Assembly: GCA_022885665.1 (NCBI GenBank)
Contig: JAGQDJ010000085.1
Coordinates: forward strand, 124,001 to 188,000
Origin: Triops longicaudatus
Lineage: Eukaryota > Arthropoda > Branchiopoda > Notostraca > Triopsidae
Length of the DNA stretch: 64,000 nt
Reading direction: 5' to 3'
A program made the translations under genes and the position numbers. This document shows, in pieces, positions 49,401 through 63,270 of this stretch. The notes below the pieces were generated by a model that was given only the letters and a program-made list of their open reading frames with translations, was not told the DNA's origin and made no database searches. Position 1 is the first letter of the stretch. Each line of letters begins with the position of its first letter.

Positions 49401-52400
49401 ATAAATGAATGAAATATAATGTAACTTATAAAAAAGTATATTTGAATAATGTGCATGTAATTAATAATCTGTGAAATGTAAAATTTGCAGGGGATAAAGA
49501 ATAGTGCAGCAATAAAGGAAATATTTAACTTAACTTAACATTACAAGGAATAAACATTAACTAACAATAAGAAAGTAAACGAAGATGTTGAGTAATATAA
49601 CAATGCATGGAACAAAATTATTTTTTTTTCTACTAAATAGAGATAAATTTGTGATATGGATAAATGAAAAATAGGATAAAATTACGGCTGACCACGTACT
49701 GCGTTATTTGATACCGAGTTTGTAATGGATGACTTGGTACTGTCACAAACATTTCCTGGTTTGAGAAAATTAATTTCTTCCGTTTCGTGTTTGACATTTC
49801 GGGGACATCTTTCTTAACCTTCTCTCCTTTCTTCTCTTCTCTCCTTTTTCTGACTTTTCCTTTTCTTTCATTTCTAACGTCTTAATTTATTTGTTCTACT
49901 TGCGTCCACGCTCTGCTTGGCGCGAGTAACATAATAACGCTTAAGCTGCAACCTAGACGATAAGAGGACAGGAGTTCTCAATATTTTCTAACCGCCCAAA
50001 GTAGACTCAGGTTTTGTTTATATAACGTAGGCATTCGTGTGTATCTTTTTACGTTTATAGAAAAAAATACATAGAAGCGAAGTAGTAACAAACTTTTAAA
50101 AAGAGGGGAAGCCGCTTGACAAATTGGAGCAGCAGTTTACGTCTTTCACAGTTTGGGGCGAAACAACCTCTATCGCGGTGGAATCTTCTTTTTCTCTGTG
50201 TGTATGTGAAATGCCACAGAGATAGACATCACAGACACATAAGCACTTATAACAAAACAAAACTCGGAAACTTGCGTACACCGGCACGCATTCTTTTCCA
50301 AAATAAGGCAAAGCAGTCAGTTATATCTTTCTGAAAATCGTTCGCTTCTAACTGGCGGGTACGCATCTTTTTCTTCTTCTATGACTATTTTATGGTTTGT
50401 GACTCTGAAGGTCAGAGACGCATCATTCATTACCGATCCTCCGAAGAAGAGGCAGAAGAAGGAAGAGCAGGAAGACCGTTTACGATCTTATGCAAATTGG
50501 GACGTAAGGTAGCTTGTTAGTAGCAGCATTGCCTTTTCTGGCATTTCGAGGAAACCTTGCAATTAATTCCAGAACACCGCAAAAACTGTCAATGCCCCTG
50601 GTTAGACTATTTTTCACCTTCTATTGAATCCGTATTATTCGAAGTTGCAAAGTGATCCTTACGCAACGTTAATCAAAAAGAAGTTTAATAATTCAGGACA
50701 TCAGTAATTTAAATAAAATATGTTGCCAATTTATTTTACATCATGCATGTTAATTAAGTAACATAAGATAAAGAACTAAAAATATAAATATAAATAAATA
50801 AATAATAAGATAAAACGCGTATATTATACAGGTATTTCAAATTTCATACTCGTACTTAATATATAACATAATATTTCACGCATACGTAACATTTGTTAGA
50901 AAAAGATGCACCGTCCAAACATGACCAATAATTGTTTTTGGCCTCCATCCCAGAACGGGTATTTCCGTCAGGTTGTGTTGAGTACAATCAGGTGAGATCC
51001 TGGAGAGTTCTCTGAAGGAACAAACGTGGAGCTGAGCATTATTTACAGAGTAATTAAATTTAAATATTTTCTTCGAATCGCATAGGATTCCTCAGTTTAC
51101 GTCTTTTCCCTTGGGCTAAGATGTTTGCGTTTCGGTCGTGAAACGAGAATTGCTCGTATATTTTCACGTAAAACTCTTGTCGTGCAGGTCCTGGTTACTT
51201 TCTTCCGCCCGAGTAGAAAAATAGCTCGTTAAGCCTCGCAAAGACAGAAGTCGAAGAAGCTTTGAAGGCACATTTTCTAACTTGGCACCCCGAAAATCCT
51301 TGGGAAGCGCAAGCCTTCCCGCTTTTACTATAAACAGTTTAGATTGTCTGACAACGTCCTGCACGTGTCTTGAGACGGTGTTTCGTTCAACGTCTACAAA
51401 GGGGAGCACGTTTGAACTCACGCACACACAAGCATAGCTTGAAACTTTGAAAGAGTCCCGATTGTCCCAATTTCTTGTTGATCCGTTGCTACATAAACAG
51501 TGGCAAAGGTAGGGTCATAGGTGTGTGTACCATACGTGTGTGTATATACCACCTTGGCAAAGTTTACAAGTCAGAAGACTTAAAATTCGAAATAAAGTGC
51601 ATGGTTTGTAACTAAAGCCACTCCGTCTAGACTTCGTTGTACGAAGCGTGAAATGGCTGTACGGGACTTTGATAAGACAGCGCTTTATGACAATACATTA
51701 CGCCTTGCGACAATCGACAAAGTTTACATCGGCTATTGAGTACTTTTGCTTTCAAGTCGAACGCGCTCTGTGTACAGTGTGGCACTGTAAATACTGTACC
51801 ATACTGTGGTTCTGTGCTGTACAGTAAGGGAGAGATTCTTACATTTCAGCTCTGTGTGCATAAAAGCCTAACTTGGGCAAATATTGATGTTCCGTTATGG
51901 CAAAACAAGCGAAAAGTTTTTCAAAGCTTTCCGAAGTCACTGTCGCTCCCCTCAATAATCTTCCCTTTCATTTGATGTTTTGACTGGCACTTGTTGTGAC
52001 TGCAAAAATTCTTTGAAATGCATCGTGCGACAAATTCGTGAATAACCGAACCTAAAATGGCTTTTACAGTCGGAAAATTGGACACGCGTCCGAGGTTGTT
52101 GACAAAATATATTGAACTTCCATGCGATGACAGCACTGTTGTACTGTAATAAGCAGAAATTCAAAATTGGGATAAATTAATTATTGAAGTGTTAAAATAG
52201 AACTTGTACAAATACAATAAAATTAGAAGGAAATTTAAATATGCATGATCTCGGGAGACTAATAGAGTAGAATTAGAAATATAGGGTTTAGTATGATGCG
52301 ACAAAAGAGTGCTGATTCTTACCGAGTGAAAAACAATGGATTACTTTACCTCCTGCTATTAAGACCATCAAAAACTTTTTCTAGGCGATTAGTCACGTTG

Positions 52401-53259
52401 TGCCTAAAATGTTCCTAACTGTATCGCTTCGCTTAAATATCAATTTATTAAACAGCAACCGACAAAGCATCTATTGAAAAATTTACAGGACAGAAACAAT
52501 AAAAGTGACTGAATTCGTTAATTTATAATAATGACAGTGACATATTGAATGAATGGTAGCGTAGAAAACAATGCCTTCCGTTGAGTAAAGTCCTGTCTTG
52601 GCCGAGGTTCCACTCGTTTTAAAATTTTTGTGAATCGCGTGCGTGCCATACAAAGCTGAATTGTACTATTGTAATGAGCGAACCAGTTTTCCCCAGGAAA
52701 ATAAATAAATAAAAAATACAACGATAGGAATAAAAAAGCGTTATTGTTTTTTTTTCATTCGCTTTTTTAATGAAGACTGTGTAACGGCTTAAAAATTCTC
52801 AGAATCAGAGTAGGTATTTTAGGGTATCGCTGCAAAAGGTTCAAGCTGGCTCACCTTAAACATTTTATGTCTTATCATGGTTAGGCGATCGGTTAGGGAT
52901 TTTATAATCGCTCTTAAGGGGGCCTTGTTTCATGAAAGCAAGAACGATCTCCTTCTTAGGAGCCTCTCTTGCTCAACACTCGCGTCCACTCGTCAAGTTT
53001 GACGTCGAGTTACAGCCCCACCTATTTTCCATTCACACCTTGCCACTTGGCATAACCATCCAGCCTTAGCTAATTGGCGGTCGATACATGAGCCCTATTG
53101 TAACCAAACTTTCGGCAGCCGTTTTTTGTCCATTTTGCCGAAAAAGGAAACCGACTAGCTCTCCAAACAGGTGTAGAAAAAATCCCTTCTCTTAGTCGTC
53201 TTCTGAAATTCTTTTGGTTCTTGTGTATCCCACCGCGACAGTCGATTAGTGTGGAGCCA

Positions 53260-53280
53260 TTTTTTTTTTTTTTTTTTTTT
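53260..53280. repeat. T21 homopolymer
   Basis: Twenty-one consecutive T. Confidence 0.9.
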
Positions 53281-54163
53281 GCACGGTTCTAAGAAATCGC
53301 TTAAGATCGCAACTTATTTTACGGATATTGTGTGCCGCGAAGATTTTCAAAAACTTATAGGAAAGGCGGTGAAGTGTCATAGCCGTTTAAACGTTGTGTC
53401 TAAGGGAAAAGCAACAGATTACAGAATAGACATTTCGCAGCAATTTCTTACCATACTTCAGTGAAACAAGTTTTTTTTTCGCAATATGAACTCACTGAAT
53501 GCTGGAAAAGCTGGTGTAAAACCCATAAACTCCTTGACAGTATGTAATCTGGAAGAAAGTGTCACGAAACGAGCTATCAAGTATTCTCACGTAGAACTCA
53601 GATTTTGTCAACCGCCTTGGAAAACTTTTTTCTTCGTTAACAATGGGATTTTACGTTAATTTATTCGCCGACAGTATGAGGTTTTCTCGTAATGATCTCA
53701 AGGAAATATGTCAAAAGTATTAAATGGCCCTTATTTTCGATTCTTTTACGTATGATGGTACACATTATGCACCAAAATTATAATATAATGTACTTCTCTG
53801 TACCTAAAATTGACACAAAGGAATAAAAACTCGAAGTCTTCAAGTTTTAACAATGTAGTAAACGAATAACAGTTTTACGGTACAAGCGAATTCCTGAGTT
53901 GAATAGCAAACATTTCCATAACTACACGATCGTTAAAGAACGGGCCAATTATCGTGAAAATGGCATACCATTTGTCCAAGTCCAGTGTTTTTTTTTTCTC
54001 ACACGAACAAAAAACATGCATGTAGGGGGCGGACACTCTTCGGGGGAAGAAAATGGACAAGCTATGAGTGAGAATTTACGACGTTCTATTGTCCTAACAC
54101 ATTAAGTAAATGAGCTACACACTTTTGAGTTAAAATTACCCCATAATTTTTATTTTTTGACAG

Positions 54164-54427
54164 CTAACCAACCCAGAACAAACAAACAAGTGCGTGGAAG
54201 AAAAAACACCTCCGGCTAAACATGGAAGCTACGGATATGCCATCTGCGATGGACGCTGGGAACAAAGTCCATGGTCTGCCTCCCGTTGCGCCACCTGTAC
54301 TTCGAAAGCCGCCTGTTTCCAGCACGTCGGCATCGACATCTACGGGGAATTCGCGCATCCCGACTCCCATGCCGCGATGGAATTCGTCGGATTTACTTGA
54401 AAAGGAAAAAACTCGCGTTAAATACAG
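54164..54427 (+). CDS. Probable first coding exon of an unidentified gene (CDS from 54222)
   Basis: Preceded by a clean acceptor (TTTTTATTTTTTGACAG) and ended by a consensus donor (ACAG-GTAAGC). ATG 54222 sits in an excellent context (AAACATGG). The open frame to the donor gives 68 residues plus two bases: an acidic start, a Pro/Ser/Thr-rich stretch with PPVAPPVLRKPP, then RIPTPMPRWNSSDLLEKEK with a basic end. Both splice sites, the start context and the non-random composition favour a real exon. I do not recognise the protein. No following exon in phase 2 was found to 64000, so the next intron may exceed 9.5 kb. Confidence 0.5.
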
Positions 54428-55988
54428 GTAAGCTTGATATTTAAAAAATACTCAGTAAAGCGAACTACTAAACACATATATGAGAAAGTCTTTGCAGAAT
54501 AAAAACAATTAGTTACATTTCTCGGTAATGAAAACTTGGCTCTATTGGAGGATAGTGCTCAGGCATTGCGTTTCTAACATTAATCTAGTCAAGTGGCACT
54601 TTTTCCAATTAAGTGAAGTTTTATAAGAGTAAAACAGCAAAAAATATAATATTAATAATGAAATAAAAATGTCTCAGTACACAATAATGTTTGGTGATTT
54701 AGCAAATTAGTAATTTTAGTTATGAACCACTTTTGATAAATTTTTAATGAAACTACGAAGTACAAAAGCTTCGTTTAGAAAATTGCGCAGCAGGCAAAAA
54801 CAAGTTGAAAGAGTTACTAAGGTTTTTTAACGTTTTTTGCAGTCTGAGTAGCAATCTGTAATTCGATGCCGGGCAACTTGATACATAATGTACGAGATCA
54901 TAGGTCTAAGCGCTTGGACATCGCTCGAGAGTGACCCTAATCGCAGAATTTTGCTGGTAGGATTGCTAAGGCATTGTAATGTACTTGAGCCAAAAAGAAA
55001 TAGCCAGGATGGAGTATTTAAGGATGAGAAATTGATACTCTAACGACCAAGATTTAGACGTCCTTTTCCTTGTTAATCTCTTGCTGTGCAGGGAACTTCG
55101 TTGTGCTCTTTTTATTCCGTTTTCTTTTTCTGGTCTTTTGGTGCGGCTTTTTTTTTATTTCACTATTATTATTTTTTCCTACTTCGTGGGCGATTGCGCT
55201 CGTCTCTTGCTCTCTTACAAATGTCAATATGTCACTTTGGATTCTTTGCCTTTATTTCGCCTCCCGACTCCCTCCCGGTTTGGGAGCCTCGAAATTTGAT
55301 ATGACATGAGGATTGTCCCCGAATGGGTAACTCGATCAGAGTCTGACAAGCCAAAAAGTGCAACTGGGTCCCGTCTCCTTTTGAAGACTTCATAAGGCAT
55401 CCACACTATCCATTACGATGACCGTCACATGCATTCCCACAAACGAAATTTCAAGAATGAATCAGATAAAAAAAGGAGAAAGAAAAGAAGGATGTTACTA
55501 TTACTACAAGCTGCTTGCACACTTGGTTCCCCCATTTCAATGTTCGGAATAATGCACATAGGCTACACTTCGAAAAGGACTTGACGCGCACTTCCGTTGT
55601 GTCCCAATCTCAATATTTCAGGAGAAGAAACATGTTTGTCGAGAACCAGTGGTGTCTGTCGTGTCCAAGCTAACTATATCCATCTTCCTCGCAGTTCCTT
55701 GCACACAAAATTATCTTAAAATGAACCAAAAAGGGGTGGGCAATAGGGACAGCGATGGAGAAGAGAGGGTCACAGAAGGTCGCCTCCTTATAATAGTCAA
55801 GACTTCTGGCCAAGGAGAATTGTCGACCCTTGTCCATTTCGCTCAGCCTGAAAAGTGAACATACAGTTCGCACGTGTGAGTAAACGTATGCTTGCCGTCT
55901 TTATGCATTTTTTGTGTACGGTTGTGGAAATCGGAAACTAGCCACGTTACAAACCCCGCCCTATGGTTCCAGCTGGGTTTGCAAAAAA

Positions 55989-55990
<2 letters not shown>

Positions 55991-56021
<31 letters not shown>
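55991..56021. repeat. T31 homopolymer
   Basis: Thirty-one consecutive T, the longest mononucleotide run in the window. Confidence 0.9.
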
Positions 56022-56028
<7 letters not shown>

Positions 56029-59000
56029 AACGTGGGCGATTTCTTGAGTGACAAAATCAACATTGGCAAGACTTGCCAAGCCGGAGTAACCACACTGGTG
56101 GCCGGTTGCTTTCGTGTTTGCTAGAAGCCGGTTCCGTACATGGCTCTCTTTTGGCCCAGGTTCGTATTGATATGCGTTTACTTGGCGCATGAAAGGAAAC
56201 TAGTAAAAATAAATACGTTAATAAAATAAAAAATAATAAGGATTCTTCTTTACTTGCATCTGATAAATGCAGTACCCCAGACGACTCTTAACGACGGTTC
56301 AGGTGGTGGGTGGGCGTATATCTTCTTAAAGATAATCCCTGGGAAGGTGGAAAAGAAGTGGGTGCAGTATAACGTGTCTATTTTTACCGCGAGGTTTTCC
56401 ATCATCTCTTTCATTCAGAAGTTTCGGAACAAGGAGGGGGAAAAAGTGCGATTAAAATCATTGTGGTAATGATTACTGGGGAAAAACAATTTGGCAAAGC
56501 CAATGGGGACCAAGAGTCTTGTATATAAAAGAAAAAAAGAAGAAAATTATTGTGTGAGTCTCAGAAGGACGCAAACGTTCTCCAGCATGTATAACTTTGG
56601 CCTAATTGGGAGAAGAACAATCCCCCAACGCGTGACTTTATACTTTCTCTCTTTTTAGTACTAGATTATCTCGCATTCTGTGCTAATTTCTCTCCTTTCG
56701 TGCTTTCACTTGTTTTGTGTGAAGTCGATTTAACAGGCAATCTCGCAACAATACTGTCCCAACTTATGTATTTTTTAAATTTCACACATTACTTTCTTAT
56801 TACATGCTTTATTATCCCGTTAATACGACAGCAGAAAGTATCAGTCTGCGTTGCATAGATGAATTCGAGTTCAATAGTAGAGTTTTTTTTTATTAATTTT
56901 TCAGAAATGTTACAGAATTTTAATTCGCACTCGTGATTTTTTCAAAAAATATGCATTATGCAAGTTCTCTGGAACAAATCACCCTCGAAAACCGGGAATT
57001 CCCCCTGGTTTCTTGGTTTCGTTTACTTACGTAACTAGCGAAAACCGTTTTTCGGTAGTTTTTAGTAGAAACACAAATATAAGACTCTTGAAACCACCCA
57101 AGTTTTTACAAGTTTCCGTGCTAAATGGCCGTTTCGCGGAGCAATAATAAAAAACTTTTTTTCCATCTCGGGACCCAAAACACATAAGCAAGGGGTTATT
57201 ATCCCATATACGCCAAGCTCTCGACAAGAATGGAAGTTAAATAAGATGACTCACCCGTTCATGCAACCCAACCTTGTAAGGCAGGAGTATACTTTTTAAT
57301 TTTTTTATTAGTACTTAGCAGCGTTCTAGATAGAAAAAATGTTGCCTTTTGTGTAAAAGGGCCTCTCTTCCCTTGTGCTTCTGATTTATTTGGCGGTTCT
57401 TGCGGTTAGCTATAAGGAGAAAAAAATAAAGTAACTTAAAACGTTATGTACGAGAAAAGGTTCCGAGTCAATTGACAAGATTGTGACCGAAAACCGCGTG
57501 GTCCACCTGTGCATACGCGTTGGCCTGGTGTCGTGGTGTTGTGTATATGTATGTGTAGAGGTTATTTCCAGGTATATACTACTCACATTTCCATAGAAGG
57601 CACCGCTAGAGACCCACGAGTGGAAACGAAGGACAACACGGCAGCTATATAGCAGAAGCACTTGTAACAGCAATCCTCCCTTCTTGCGTCTAATAACCAC
57701 ATTTAGAGGCTTCCTGACTTTTTCTACATCTCTTTCTCTCTTGCGTGAATCCTGGCTGACATAAGACATCTCCCAAGTTGACTAGATATTTCTTTTTTTA
57801 AATAAATAATAAATGAAAATAAACTAAATAACGACTACTAAATATGACGGTGACAAAATGCCAAAGTTAGGACAGAAATCAGTAATGACAGTCGAAAACA
57901 ACCAATATAAGAAAGTTTGCCTATAATTGACGCTAAGTTGCAACACGTTTGAATCGTTCATTTTAATCGCTGGTTTATTAATAAAACAAATTTGATTGGC
58001 AGTAACTGATGATTACAACACATCTTTTTGCAAAGAAATGTTGCAAGTACTCGTTTTGATAGGCAGTAAAAGTTATAACCAAAAAGCCAGTAAAAAGTCT
58101 GTAATACCTGCGAACGAGTATTACAGGGTTCAAAAGTGGAACGTTTCCAAGGTTTTCGAAATGTCAAAATTAAATGTTAAATTAAAAGTATGACAGGTAC
58201 GAATCTTATCACATATTCATATTCTGAGTCAAACGCTATGAAAGAATTTTAGCAAAAGTGAGAAAGCTGACGCCAGATATTTCGATATGCAAGTAACGTG
58301 AATTAATCCATTCAAAAACGAGTTGAACTCTCTTGAGCAATAAAAGAAAATTTACAAGTAACGGGAGTTGCTAAGTTAACCAGTAAAGGAGCCTAGGCAG
58401 TTAAGGTATAAGCAAATCCCTTATGGGAAAATAACATGAGAAATTGTCAGACATCGTGTTGTAGAAAGATTTTAAGAACCCAAGAAACTGTTTTGACAGT
58501 AATGTTTCGTTTGAACATAACGAGCACGCCAGTTTGAGATTTTCTCCAAAAAGCGTTTATTAAATTGTAAATTATGGTTGCATTATTGCTACTTCTTATT
58601 GCACGGGAAAAGAAATTAAAAAAATGGTGCACTAAGTCCGATGTTTTGACTGTAATTCAGAATAAAAACAAAATTAGTTGGTACTTTACGTAATTTCATG
58701 TTTGAAAATGGAAAGTTTCATATGAAAATGTTATAATGAACTATTCAAAGTTTCTATTTGACTTCATTCACTCTCTACTATTAGTCACTGCAACTTACCT
58801 AGCCTACGCGGAGAAAGCAATTTACTTATTTATTTATTTTTGTAACCTGAAAGTCGTATATACCGGGGTATTAACTAGTTCACAAGACATATTAAGCACT
58901 TAAATAACGCAATTTCTGTATAATTTGTTTACAATGCTCAACAATGGACATTACAGAAGCCGTAGTTAAAGAGTGGTAGTTGAAGTTGGCTAAATGGGAA

Positions 59001-59309
59001 TTTTCATGCTAAGAGCTGCAACCTTGTTTTTTTAAGAGTACCCAATTACCATTCATCAGTTCTTTTGCGGGAAGTTCGGCTTATGGATGCCAAGGAGGAA
59101 CTTGTCTCAAGAGACGTCGTGTGTGTGGAGTACAGTACGTAGTTTTCCTGGAAGAGTTCGAAAAAAAGGAACAAGACAAGCGAAGCTGGAGGGAGGAATG
59201 TATGTGCAGCGCATAATTAATTAGCTGCAGATATAACATGACGTATGCGCCAAGTAGCCGAATCTCCACACAGAATGAGGCTGTGTACCTTGTAAGTCGC
59301 CATTGCCAG

Positions 59310-59324
59310 CCCCCCCCCCCCCCC
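59310..59324. repeat. C15 homopolymer
   Basis: Fifteen consecutive C (G on the minus strand), comparable to the G runs in EEIG1 intron 1. Confidence 0.9.
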
Positions 59325-62300
59325 TACTACCCTTTCTTTTCTTTCTGGCTTCCCAGCTCTTTGAGCAAGTAGACAGGGCAATGGAACCGGCCAAGGTTGA
59401 CATTTGCATATTACTTCTACTTTTGAGTAGTATGACTCACACGATTACAAGTGTTCCTTGGCAGTAAAGGGTCTTAAAGACTAAAAAAAGCAAGCACCTT
59501 AAAAAACGGACTCAAATGAAGATAGAAAAGGAACCCGAAAATGAGAGAAAGGTGTGTGTAGGGGGGAGGAGGGGATTACTTGTAGGTAGAAAACGTCTCA
59601 TAATTTTAAATTAATTAACACACAAGGGTGTGTAATGAGGAAGCTCTATTGGAAGGCGCCATACTGCTTATCGTCACATAACTCAGGGAAAAATATGACC
59701 TGTCGGTCCAAAACTCTTTTCTTTTCCTCCTTTAGCCTTATCCTTCGTCTATAAACGTTTAAGAAGAAAAAACTGCAAGAAAACTTTTTTATTATATTTG
59801 TGTAAAGATTTAAAATCACGTCCAATGGTTTCCTTGTAAATAAGTGGGGAAATATTTTTTTTTTTTTAAAGTCTTAGAGATATCTAAGTGAGTCAATCGA
59901 TAACGTGCCTGTGTCCATCATCGTCTCTTCTAAAAACGTGCGAGGTTTGTGTGGCAGCTGAAGGAAATACGACGCGCTCATTTAGACTGGGACAAATTGG
60001 GAGGTCGAGTGGGGGTCATGGACCATATTCAGAGATTTTGGAAAGCGAGTTTAGAAGTTTTGGGGGTTCTTGGACTCGTATGTTCAATTCACATATTGTA
60101 CCCGTGCCGTCACGCATTTTGCCCAAAGGCTTCCGTGCAACAGTCCCCATATGTCACACACTCACATATCAAGCTATGTAGCCTTTTTAAAAAGCTGAAC
60201 TTGAACAAGTGAAAAAAATGAAAAGATTTTTTTCTCCACTATTTTCGGTAGAGCTTCCGTTCACCTCCTTTTTAGCAAACCCCTCCCTCCACTTTTCCAA
60301 AAGCACAGCTGTGAGACTTGACATGTGGGAGCCTGCTATAATTGCTTCGCCATATATTTCGGTGTAACTTGCCTTCATGTCTTTACATGCCCATGCGAGA
60401 TGTATATTGCTCTAGTTTTTAACGAGGGAGAGCACGTACCAAGAATTATTACCGCTCGTGCCATCCATAAGAGATCGCTTAACTTGTTGTAATGCGTGTA
60501 AGGGAGTGGAAACCGATCCTTGTCTCTTGAATCATTGTTTTCCGAACATTTTCCCGCCCGCAAAACGCCATTTAATTACCCACGGCAGACCACCACTGCA
60601 GCAGTCGTCCCAATATTAGAGGTGATTAACTACCACGGTGCTCTCGCACCCCGGAGATGAAAGGTTTGTGTACGCTATACGGAGCGGCAACTCGTCTGTA
60701 ATACTGTAAATGGCTCGCTGTAAGGTCAGCAGAAGGTTTAGCGTTTGGAACTGAACAATAGTTCACTTTTTCGTAACATTTTTACTCCCCACGTGAGAGA
60801 GAAAAAAAAATTGAATAAGAAGAATTCGCCATCTCAGGATGCTGTAATTCATAGGTGGGAAAATACTAAGCAAACGAAGGTCCCAAGAAAAGTTTTGCTC
60901 TTTTTTGGGGGGTCTAAGAGTCGCATTACAGCGTTGCGTGGCCAAACAATCGCTGCCTAATTAGAAAGGTGGGGTTTGACCGCTTTCACAAGATGACGAC
61001 ACGCACATTTCTTCAACCTATGTTAGCTTGAAATAATAAAGGGAAGAAAAAATGAACCTCAAGGTGTTTCACATGCCGTGTAAACTTAGAAGGTCATGTA
61101 TCTGCCTAGCACGCCATACTCAGCCTACTCGGAACAACGCATTTAAGCGGTTAAGGTAATCAAAAAATGAATGCCTTGGTCCTGATAGCCAATTAACATA
61201 AAACAAACGTGAAATTTTAAAGGTATTTTTCACGAATAAATTTTCTGAGTGTGTTTTTCGCGTGTTGTAATGAAGTAATTAGTATAATGAACTGTTGATT
61301 ACGAGTTAATCTCAGAAAATTATTAACTCAAAATGATAGAATTTAAGAAAAGAACAGTGTCAAGATTTGAGGACACAATTTCATACACAAAGGATGTTTT
61401 TCGAATTCTTGCATTGAAAAACTGTCAAATATCTTTGTCGAATTTTAAGACACTAATCAAGAAGCGAGAAAAGCTGTCACTGTGTTGAGAAAAGAGGACA
61501 ACCATGGATATTAATTCTTTCTGTCTTCTCTTGGTCACTGAGAAATGTCTCTCTACTTAATTTTTGGTGTCAAAAAATTCGATGGCCATGACGTGACCCA
61601 CTTTTCCCTTTCTACTGTACACTCCTTAACTGATAACCTCTTCGTTTATATATAAAAAAAAATGTTTGGATTTCTTCAAATGTAAAAAGAAAACTTCGTA
61701 GCCAAAGCGTAAGTCTTTTAACGTGCATAAGAAACACGACTTGGGCATTTCGCCATTGGAAAATCAAGTTTTTCATTGAGAGGGATCGTGATCCAACTTT
61801 TGGAGGTACGCTTTTTATCTCGTTTTATACACCGTGTTGTTGTTTTTTTTTGCCTCTTCTTTTTCGCTCTCTACTTCGTCTTCTTCATTGTGCGGTTGGG
61901 GATGAAGTGGATAAAACACATGCAGCGTGAGTGAAATATACACCGAACTGACGACTGCATGAGTGTGCGTCGGTGGGAATGGCCAGATAATGCGCAGAAT
62001 TATGATCGTGGTCACCGTATCCTATTATTTTCGGACAGTAATTCGCATATCACCTTTCCAACCAATTTCACGCTTGTCTGAAGGGCCTCTTCCGCACCCA
62101 GGTTTCGCTTTGCGCGAAAAGCTGATCATAAAAACAAATCCAAACGAAGAGGAAATTCAGAATTGGAGTCTTAACTCTGAATTGTTGTATTTTTTACCCG
62201 CTCTGTTATAGTATTAGCATCGTCTTGTGAATAAAATGAGATCGTAGGAGAAAGAAAGAAACCAAACAATAAAATTAAAAAAGGAGTAAAAGAAAATCTG

Positions 62301-63231
62301 ATGCTACTGAAAAGTGTCAAACCAAGTGTCATTAGTGAAGTGTCAAGAAACATCCAGAAAACGTACGAAATTGACAACAAACTGTGCGTTGTAGATAAAG
62401 TGTAAAATATTGACAATAACTATGATAATACAAAATGTCGTTTTTGCAGTTCAAATTTGTCCACAGATTTATATATCAAGTCCATTCTCGAATTGCACAA
62501 ACTCAAGATCACATTTCTTCACAAAAGTTGACTCTTGCCTTTCAGAAGATAGTTGGTACATTTCTTTTTTGCTTTTTTTGAATATGTATGGCTTAATTCT
62601 TACTCAGTGTAGGCTTGAAAGAGACAACCTGGCATTCGTCGTTATATTTTCTCCCTTGATACCGAAATTCAGAAAAATTCAAAAGCAGGGCATCCGATTC
62701 CACGCGTCGGTTCAGTTCCGATGAAGCCATGGGAAAAGACAAGATTATCATCCAGCGAAGATACCTATCCTGTCATTCGGGAAATGGAAAATCTTCTTCC
62801 GATTTCCTATTGTAAAAACTCCCGGTTAGGATCATATCCGGCTAAAAAGCCTTCTCTGGCTGCAATGCTCCACAGAGCACCAATCGTCTATCTTTTTTTT
62901 ATTTTCAATTTTTTTATATTCGATGAGTCTCGCAGTCTTCTCTGGAGGAGATTATGCACGGTTGGCAAACGACGAAGGTGATCATCACAATGGGAATGCA
63001 TTATAGCATTGGACGAACAATAAGCTTACACCATCCTTTTCATCGCTAATAGTCAGCAAAAGGAACTGCTTTTTCTCTGCCATTAGCGTTCTTTGTATCC
63101 AAAATCGTTATACGTTGGAAACTGTCCTGCTTTTAAATATTTACCACTCTCTTCTCATTTTTCTTTTTTTTTTGGTGCCGTTTCTATTCTTTCTTTTTCT
63201 GTTTTCCTACCTTTTTATTATGACGGTCTGT

Positions 63232-63270
63232 AAAAACGCTAAAAGAAGGTAAAAACGCTAAAAAGAAGGT
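63232..63270. repeat. Tandem repeat, 19-20 nt unit x2
   Basis: AAAAACGCTAAAAGAAGGT is followed directly by the same unit with one extra A; a third partial copy starts at 63271. Confidence 0.85.

Larger units (their letters stand above)
32578..54163. other. Long region without supported genes (21.6 kb)
   Basis: AT-rich sequence with scattered GC-richer islands. Frames rarely exceed 120 codons, occur on both strands and show no domains. Identified content: a mobile element (45422-45609), T runs (44112, 46438, 53260), a direct repeat (40587-40634), a TA repeat (43247-43263) and a possible promoter and first exon (40980-41597). A 118-codon ATG frame (39331-39684) and an 87-codon minus frame (51164-51427) are the longest unexplained ones. 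Long non-coding RNAs or far-spaced exons cannot be excluded. Confidence 0.5.
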
